This document shows positions 6,303 through 10,000 of a stretch of DNA of 10,000 nt, in pieces (positions within the stretch are counted from its first letter, which is position 1; the number at the start of each line of letters is the position of its first letter). This DNA is from Eimeria necatrix (lineage: Eukaryota; Apicomplexa; Conoidasida; Eucoccidiorida; Eimeriidae): assembly GCF_000499385.1 (NCBI RefSeq), contig NW_013652032.1, forward strand, positions 65,001-75,000, read 5' to 3'. The position numbers were made by a program, and so were the translations under genes. The notes beneath the pieces were generated by a model, which was not told the origin of the DNA, did no database searches, and saw nothing but the letters and a program-made list of their open reading frames with translations.

Positions 6303-6339
6303 TACACCGCAGCTTTGCGCAGCTAGCATCTGCGGTGTA
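6303..6339. repeat. 10-bp perfect inverted repeat, TACACCGCAG
   Basis: TACACCGCAG at 6303-6312 pairs with CTGCGGTGTA at 6330-6339 across a 17-nt spacer. It is a GC-richer island in AT-rich DNA and also carries two GCAGCTAGC copies (6319-6327 and 6343-6351). Confidence 0.7.
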
Positions 6340-6481
6340 CACGCAGCTAGCCCATTAAATGCCATTTGCATGGCTCATTTGGGCTCAATTTAATTAATTT
6401 AATTTAATTTATTCATTTTAATTTATTTATTTTTGTTTATTTTTATTTATTTAACTCAAATCGCTCCAAAAAGCTCCTCAC

Positions 6482-6518
6482 GAGGCCCTTTTGCAGCAAA
6501 TGGCGCAGCCGTTTGGAC
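6482..6518 (-). CDS. Candidate 37-nt microexon of the unrecognised minus-strand protein
   Basis: On minus, GGTGTATCCGCAG (AG at 6520-6519) precedes 37 nt and a GTGAGG donor at 6481. With incoming phase 2 it reads R-SKRLRHLLQKGL and leaves in phase 0, joining AVFAADLEAEEFAADSKK at 5846 exactly in frame. The combined stretch after MPHERE reads like one continuous amphipathic, charged helix. The bases lie in a small GC-richer island (about 6465-6545) inside AT-rich repeats, as expected for selected coding sequence. An alternative reading of the island on minus, with VLGVYPQVQTAAPFAAKG, is also open but does not fit the phases. Confidence 0.4.
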
Positions 6519-6587
6519 CTGCGGATACACCCCAAGCACCACTACATTTTTGCGTTTCTCATTTGTTATTTATTCATTTGTTTGTTC

Positions 6588-6666
6588 TTACTTTTATTTA
6601 TTTTTATTTATTTTTATTTATTTTTATTTATTTTACTTATTTTTATTTATTTTTATTTATTTTTGT
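6588..6666. repeat. 10-bp tandem repeat ATTTATTTTT
   Basis: About eight near-perfect copies of a T-rich decamer in the intron. A shorter relative lies at 6421-6452. Confidence 0.85.
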
Positions 6667-6750
6667 TCATTATTTGATTTTATTTGGCGTTTATCGGCTT
6701 CTAACCACCCGCACAGGCAGTGGAAATAAACAAAGCAATTAAAACTAGCC

Positions 6751-6955
6751 ATTAATCAATTAATTAATTAATTAGCAACTAATTAATTGATTAATTAAGT
6801 AATTAATTTATTGATTAATTAATCGATTAATTAATTAATAATTAATTAATTAATTAATAATTAAGTAATTAATTATTAATTAATTAATTGATTGGTTAAT
6901 TAATAAATAAACAATTAATTAATTAACAATTAATTAATTAATTATTAATCAATAA
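6751..6955. repeat. (TTAA)/(AATT) self-complementary array
   Basis: About 200 bp of TTAATTAATT-type repeat with ATTGATTAATT and TAAGTAATT variants. The unit is self-complementary, so it can fold on itself at many registers. It begins directly downstream (minus sense) of the exon at 6978-7347. Confidence 0.95.
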
Positions 6956-6977
6956 ACAATTGGCTTGCCTCTGCCAC

Positions 6978-7347
6978 CTTTCTCTCTCATGAGGCATCCA
7001 AAACTGCTTCCCAAAGAGTTCTTCAGTTTCTCTAAAGTCAACTCCAAAGTCCCAAAGTCCTTCTTGTTCTTCACGAGTAAGTGGGGCCCCCCCGCGGCAG
7101 TGGGGGCCCCCCCAGGAGGGGAACCGGGGGCCCCCAGGGGCCCCCCGGGGGCCCCCGGGGGGCCCCCCTGAGCGGCGTCGGGGCTCTCCGGGGGGCCCCC
7201 CGGGGGCCCCCAGGGGGCCCGCAGGGGCCCCCAGGGGGCCCCCGGGGCCCCAGGGGCCCCCGGGGCCCCCCACGTACTCGTCAAAAGGGAGGGCCTCGAA
7301 AGGCTGCAAAGCCCTGCAGAGGGTGTGGGGCCCAAAGGCTGCATCTC
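6978..7347 (-). CDS. Exon of the unrecognised minus-strand protein with an in-frame Gly/Pro-rich insert
   Basis: The acceptor CATTACACTTTGCCAG (AG at 7349-7348) opens 370 nt ending at a GTGGCA donor at 6977, phase 1 in and 2 out. The first unique island reads DAAFGPHTLCRALQPFEALP then FDEYV. The frame then runs through about 190 bp of GGGGGCCCCC repeat (GGPGGPWGPGG, GAPGGPPGEP and similar). It emerges as LTREEQEGLWDFGVDFRETE followed by ELFGKQFWMPHERER. The last segment is aromatic- and acid-rich without low complexity and is the best coding signal in this half. The repeat could be an intron (GTACGT lies at the edge of DE), but both islands share one frame. I do not recognise the family. Confidence 0.5.
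7083..7272. repeat. GGGGGCCCCC palindromic array inside an open frame
   Basis: About 190 bp of alternating G and C runs with short CAG, CGG and TGA spacers. It is very GC-rich and abuts AT-rich DNA within about 100 bp. Confidence 0.95.
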
Positions 7348-7558
7348 CTGGCAAAGTGTAATGACTTAAGGGTTTAGTTGGAGGTCTTTTTATTTTCGTT
7401 TTTTTCCTCAAGTACCCTTCTCCCCAGGGGGCCCCTGGGGGCCCCCCCTGCCGCCTCGGCTGCTGCAGCAAACAACACCCAAACCCTCCGAAAGTCCCCG
7501 CGAGTTCCAACCTTTGGGGGCCCCCAGGGGCCCCCTAAGGGGCCCCCAGGGGGCCCCC

Positions 7559-7657
7559 AAAGGGCCCCTAATCAACCCCTAAAGGGCCCCTAAAGGGCCC
7601 CTAAAGGGCCCCTAAAGGACCCCTAAAGGACCCCTAAAGGGCCCCTAAAGGGCCCCT
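7559..7657. repeat. 11-bp tandem repeat AAAGGGCCCCT, nine units
   Basis: Nine units in register: six AAAGGGCCCCT, two AAAGGACCCCT and one diverged AATCAACCCCT (second unit). Each junction reads CCCTAAAGGG, so it joins a telomere-like CCCTAAA to a GGGCCCC core. It is intronic to the minus-strand gene. Confidence 0.95.
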
Positions 7658-7659
7658 AA

Positions 7660-7850
7660 AACAAGTGCCTTTGAAGGGCCCCCAGAGGGGCCCTCAGGAG
7701 GGGCCCCTGATGGGGCCCCCTGTGGGGCCCCCATCAGAGTGCTGCAGTACCCTACCGCTTTGGGGGCCCCCGGGGCCTTGGGGGGCCCCTCCGGCTGCTG
7801 GAAGGAGGGGGCCCCCCCCTGGGGGGCCCCCAAGTGGTCCCAGGGGTCGG
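7660..7850. repeat. Degenerate GGGGCCCC array
   Basis: Imperfect GGGGCCCC blocks with AGAG, TCAG, GATG and TACCCT spacers. Part of it lies in the open minus-strand frame downstream of the island at 7850-8010. Confidence 0.8.
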
Positions 7851-8012
7851 GGGCCCTGGGTCTAAAGGCAGAAGGGGGTTTTTGTCTTTTTAAAAAAAGC
7901 CCCGGAGGGTACAAATAGGGTTTGTTGGGGGCCCTTGCATGCGTCACAACTCCAAAGAGTTTCTTATCTCTTTCTTCCATTTCCCTCAACAAACTCCAGG
8001 TCCCACAGTACC
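7756..8012 (-). CDS. Probable upstream exon of the unrecognised minus-strand protein
   Basis: The open minus-strand frame holds a convincing non-repetitive island: TWSLLREMEERDKKLFGVV, then THARAPNKPYLYPPGLF and PPSAFRPRAPDPWDHLG. The other two minus frames are closed. Candidate edges are an acceptor at CCCCCTAG (AG at 8014-8013, phase 1 in) and a GTAGGG donor at 7755 (phase 0 out). That donor does not match the best acceptor of the next exon (7348, phase 1), though it does match an AG further in (TTTGCAG before PFEALPFDEYV). The join is therefore unresolved. The frame also stays open leftwards and rightwards through GC repeats (about 8106 to 7645). Confidence 0.45.
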
Positions 8013-8106
8013 CTAGGGGGCCCCCAGGGGGCCCCTCGGGGCCCCCTTCGGGGGCCTCAGGGGGGCCCCCAAGGGGGCCCCCAAGGGGGCCCTTTGGGGG
8101 CCCCAT
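8013..8106. repeat. GGGGGCCCCC array beside the exon island
   Basis: Blocks such as CAGGGGGCCCC and CAAGGGGGCCCC, partly a regular 11-bp spacing. Open on minus as Gly/Pro-rich sequence in the same frame as the island at 7850-8010. Confidence 0.9.
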
Positions 8107-8144
8107 TGAAAAGAATTGAGGCCAGAAAACCCCTAATTAGGTAC

Positions 8145-8185
8145 TGGGGGCCCCCTGGGGCCTCAGGGGGCCTTCAGGGGATTTT
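8145..8185 (-). CDS. Candidate 41-nt exon upstream of the minus-strand gene
   Basis: The minus strand carries the best 3' splice site in the window here: a long T-rich run ending TTTTTTTTTACAG (AG at 8187-8186). One frame after it is open, reading KSPEGPLRPQGAP, to a GTACCT at 8144. In phase 1 it joins to the frame of the island starting at 8012. The peptide itself is repeat-derived and the donor is weak, so the acceptor is better supported than the exon. Confidence 0.25.
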
Positions 8186-8584
8186 CTGTAAAAAAAAAGA
8201 AAAGATTTCAATGACTTCCTTCGAAAGTTGGAGAAGGCCCTAAACCCTAAACCCTAAACCCTAAACCCCAAACCCTAAACCCTCGGGAGTTTAGCAAAGC
8301 CATGCGCCGGCGCCTGTCCAGTGGTCTAAACCGTAAACCCCAAACCCTATACCCTAAAGCCTAAACCCTAAACCCTAAACCCTAAACCCTAAACCCTAAA
8401 CCCTAAAACCCAGGCCGACCTGGCACGGGGGCCCCTTGGGGCTGCTGGGCTTGGGGCCCCTCGAGGGTCCTTTGAGGGTTTGGGGAATTGGAGGAAACGC
8501 TGGGGTTTAGGGTTTAGGGTTTGGAGCAGCGCCGGCAAAACCCTAAACCCTAAATCCTAAACCCTAAGCCCTAAAATCCGGGCT

Positions 8585-8832
8585 GAAGGGCCACAAAACA
8601 TTGAAATAAAATAATATTTTGAATTAAATTTGAAGATTAATTAAAAATGAATAAATTTGGCGAGAAAAAGAAGTCGAAAAACCAAAAGTCAGGTGTATAT
8701 ACACTCCAACTGCACGCCGGGCTGCGGCCTCCGAAGCTCCTTTTCGTCTTTTTGTTTCCTTCCGAAAAGTTTAATTAAAATACATTTCAATTTGTTTTTT
8801 AATTTTTAATTTTTATTTTTACTTTTGAGGCC
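8585..8832. other. AT-rich unique segment; doubtful minus-strand exon at about 8705-8765
   Basis: Between telomere-like runs lie AT-rich ends and a GC-richer core. On minus, the core frame reads FGRKQKDEKELRRPQPGVQL and then stops after ECIYT; a GTGTAT could act as a donor and TTTTCGGAAG as an acceptor. Other frames are also open, so I do not call a gene. Confidence 0.25.
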
Positions 8833-8896
8833 TTAGGGTTTAGGGTTTAGGGTTTAGGGTTTTGACCACTGGACCGACCCCGGCGCGCGGCGATCT

Positions 8897-8951
8897 CTCT
8901 CGAGGGTTTAGGGTTTAGGGTTTTCTTCCCTAAACCCTAAACCCTCGAGAG
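8897..8951. repeat. 24-bp perfect inverted repeat built from telomere-like units
   Basis: The left arm at 8897-8920 starts CTCTCGAGGG and runs into two GTTTAGGG units. The right arm at 8928-8951 is its exact reverse complement. A 7-nt spacer TTTTCTT separates them. XhoI-type CTCGAG sites sit in both arms. Confidence 0.9.
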
Positions 8952-9196
8952 CTCACTCGGGTTTAGGGTTTAGCATCTTCTTCCCCATTTTCGAATTTCT
9001 TTATATCGGAAAAAAGACAAGAAGAGGCAAATCCGCTCTTTTAGGGTTTAGGGTTTAGTGCCTGCAGGCGACACCGAGGGTTTAGGGTTTAGGTAATTTT
9101 GCCCTTTTGGGCCCTCTCTGCATTCTTTAGGCCTTTCCACTTGAAATATTTGCCTTAGGGTTTAGGGTTTAGGGTTTGCGGACTAGGGTTTAGGCC

Positions 9197-9480
9197 TCAG
9201 GGGCCCCCAGAGCCCCCAGAAACCCCAAGGGGCCCCAGTGGGGGCCCCTGGGGGCCCCTGGGGGCCCCTGGGGGCCCCAGTGGGGGCCCCTGGGGGCCCC
9301 CGGGGGCCCCAGTGGGGGCCCCTGGGGGCCCCTAGAGACCCTATTAGGGGCCTTATTGGGGGTCCCATTCTGAAGACAGAAATGACTAAAGGGGGCCCCT
9401 TCAAATGTCTCAAAAGGGCACTTAAAAGGTTTTGGGGGCCCCTAGGGGCCCCTAAGAGGCCCTCAGGGGCCCCTCAGAAG
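9197..9480. repeat. GGGGGCCCCTG array, 11-bp spacing
   Basis: Tandem GGGGGCCCCTG units (best at 9240-9330) with CAGTG interruptions, followed by decayed copies. Open as Gly/Pro/Ala-rich sequence on both strands, with no unique coding island on either. Confidence 0.9.
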
Positions 9481-9539
9481 CAACTGTACCCTTTTTGTCC
9501 CCTTTGGGGCCCCCTTTTAGTTACAGGGGGCCCCCAGGG

Positions 9540-9840
9540 GCCCTTGGGGGCCCCCAGAAGTCCCTCAACTGTGGGGCCCCAGTACCCTGTGGGGCCCCCG
9601 GGAGGGGCCCCTAGTACCCTGTGGGGCCCCAGTACCCTCTGAGGACCCCAAAAGGGGCCCCCAGTACTCTGTGGGCCCCCCGTACCCTATGGGGCCCCCA
9701 GAGAGCCCCATAGGGGACCCCAGGGGGCCCCCTTACCCTGTGGGGCCCCCAGGGGGCCCCCTTACCCTGTGGGGCCCCCAGAGGGGCCCCCGTACCCTGT
9801 GAGGCCCCCAGGGGGGCCCCCCAGGGGTCCCCCGTACCCT
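9540..9840. repeat. Higher-order array of GTACCCTGTGGGGCCCC
   Basis: About eight imperfect copies of a longer unit joining TACCCTGTG to GGGGCCCCC, for example near 9581, 9614, 9628, 9735, 9764 and 9793. Single relatives of the TACCCT-GGGGCCCC join occur at 5537, 7748 and 8008. Confidence 0.8.
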
Positions 9841-9955
9841 GGAGGCCCCAAGAGGGCCCCCGGGGGGCCCCCAGGGGGGCCCCCAGGGGGGCCCCTGGGG
9901 GCCCCCCGGGGGGCCCCCGGGGGGCCCCCAGGGGGCCCCCAGGGGGCCCCCCGAA
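9841..9955. repeat. GGGGGGCCCCCC palindromic array
   Basis: Almost pure alternating G and C runs with CA or CG steps. It is the densest GC palindrome block in the window. Confidence 0.95.
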
Positions 9956-10000
9956 ACTAATGCTGTTTGTTGATCTGCAGCAAATCGAAAGCCTCGATTT
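9951..10000 (-). CDS. Possible exon fragment at the window edge
   Basis: On minus, one frame reads NRGFRFAADQQTALVS and then continues in frame into Gly/Pro codons of the GC array, the same arrangement as in the exons at 5414-5846 and 6978-7347. It is cut by the window end. The plus strand instead offers an acceptor (GTTTGTTGATCTGCAG ending at 9980). Which strand is coding cannot be settled from 50 bases. Confidence 0.25.

Larger units (their letters stand above)
8238..9196. repeat. Cluster of interstitial telomere-like repeats in both orientations
   Basis: AAACCCT runs at 8238-8283, 8326-8412 and 8539-8575 are followed by AGGGTTT runs at about 8503-8523, 8833-8861, 8903-8921, 8959-8976, 9042-9058, 9078-9093 and 9155-9196. 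One AAACCCT run at 8928-8945 lies among them. Variant units include AAACCCC, ATACCCT and AAGCCCT. Most runs have two to nine copies separated by unique sequence, so they are interstitial. Left copies are mostly C-strand type and right copies mostly G-strand type. Confidence 0.95.

Noticed and set aside
5786..6742. ORFs rich in Tyr/Leu/Ile/Phe over TAAA and TTTA arrays, looking like multi-pass membrane proteins
   Set aside because: They are translations of tetranucleotide and decamer AT repeats and have no unique coding content beyond the microexon island.
8238..9196. Chromosome end (true telomere)
   Set aside because: Runs are short, in both orientations, separated by unique sequence, and followed by more than 800 bp of other DNA, so they are interstitial.
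7083..9955. G-quadruplex-forming GGGGCC expansion like that in human C9orf72
   Set aside because: G runs here alternate with C runs of similar length, which favours duplex or hairpin pairing; the unit is GGGGGCCCCC rather than GGGGCC.
7081..9960. Gly/Pro-rich ORFs on both strands (collagen-like)
   Set aside because: GGGGGCCCCC arrays lack stops in nearly every frame, so open frames alone mean little. Only those with unique islands on the minus strand were kept.
1..10000. tRNA, rRNA or other structured RNA gene
   Set aside because: No cloverleaf, conserved A/B-box pair or rRNA core sequence was recognised on either strand by eye.

Overview
The window looks like a repeat-rich segment of an Eimeria genome (apicomplexan coccidian, parasite of poultry or other vertebrates). 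Two traits known for Eimeria are seen together: CAG/GCA/AGC triplet runs inside exons, translated as poly-Gln, poly-Ala and poly-Ser, and interstitial runs of the telomere-like heptamer AAACCCT/AGGGTTT. No bacterial operon, mobile element, tRNA, rRNA or CRISPR array was seen. The species cannot be fixed from this sequence. Genes are intron-rich, so open frames alone do not show gene structure; exon edges below come from reading frames, GT/AG sites and splice-phase arithmetic.

Layout. (1) 1-3257, plus strand: most of a multi-exon gene whose left end lies outside the window. Its non-repetitive islands look like pieces of IPT/TIG (immunoglobulin-fold) domains, for example SASLNGKKP, VSPPIGPAG, LSFNGIEF and VSIDGLHFTP, split by long homopolymer inserts. 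Its introns hold (GCTA)n arrays, one telomere-like run and CTG runs. (2) 3258-4179: convergent intergenic gap, almost all degenerate (GCTA)n, with one CAG block and a five-copy telomere-like run. (3) 4180 to about 8185, minus strand: the 3' part of a second multi-exon gene that I do not recognise. From 7347 down to the stop at 4180, six exons of 370, 37, 433, 79, 100 and 261 nt join with matching phases into 425 residues. One or two further exons lie upstream at 7756-8185. (4) 5850-6960: a sharply AT-rich island of (TAAA)n, (TTTA)n and (TTAA)n repeats inside this gene's introns, holding the 37-nt microexon. (5) 7080-10000: GGGGGCCCCC-type arrays mixed with telomere-like repeats in both orientations, including a 24-bp perfect inverted repeat. 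Some GC arrays lie inside open exon frames and would encode Gly/Pro/Ala-rich inserts.

The two genes converge (tail to tail) on the 3258-4179 gap. Nothing shows that they act together. The most interesting points are an 82-bp tandem duplication in the plus-strand gene that breaks the frame but also creates GT and AG sites whose removal restores it, the link between triplet-repeat polarity and exon or intron status, and GC-palindrome arrays that keep the reading frame.
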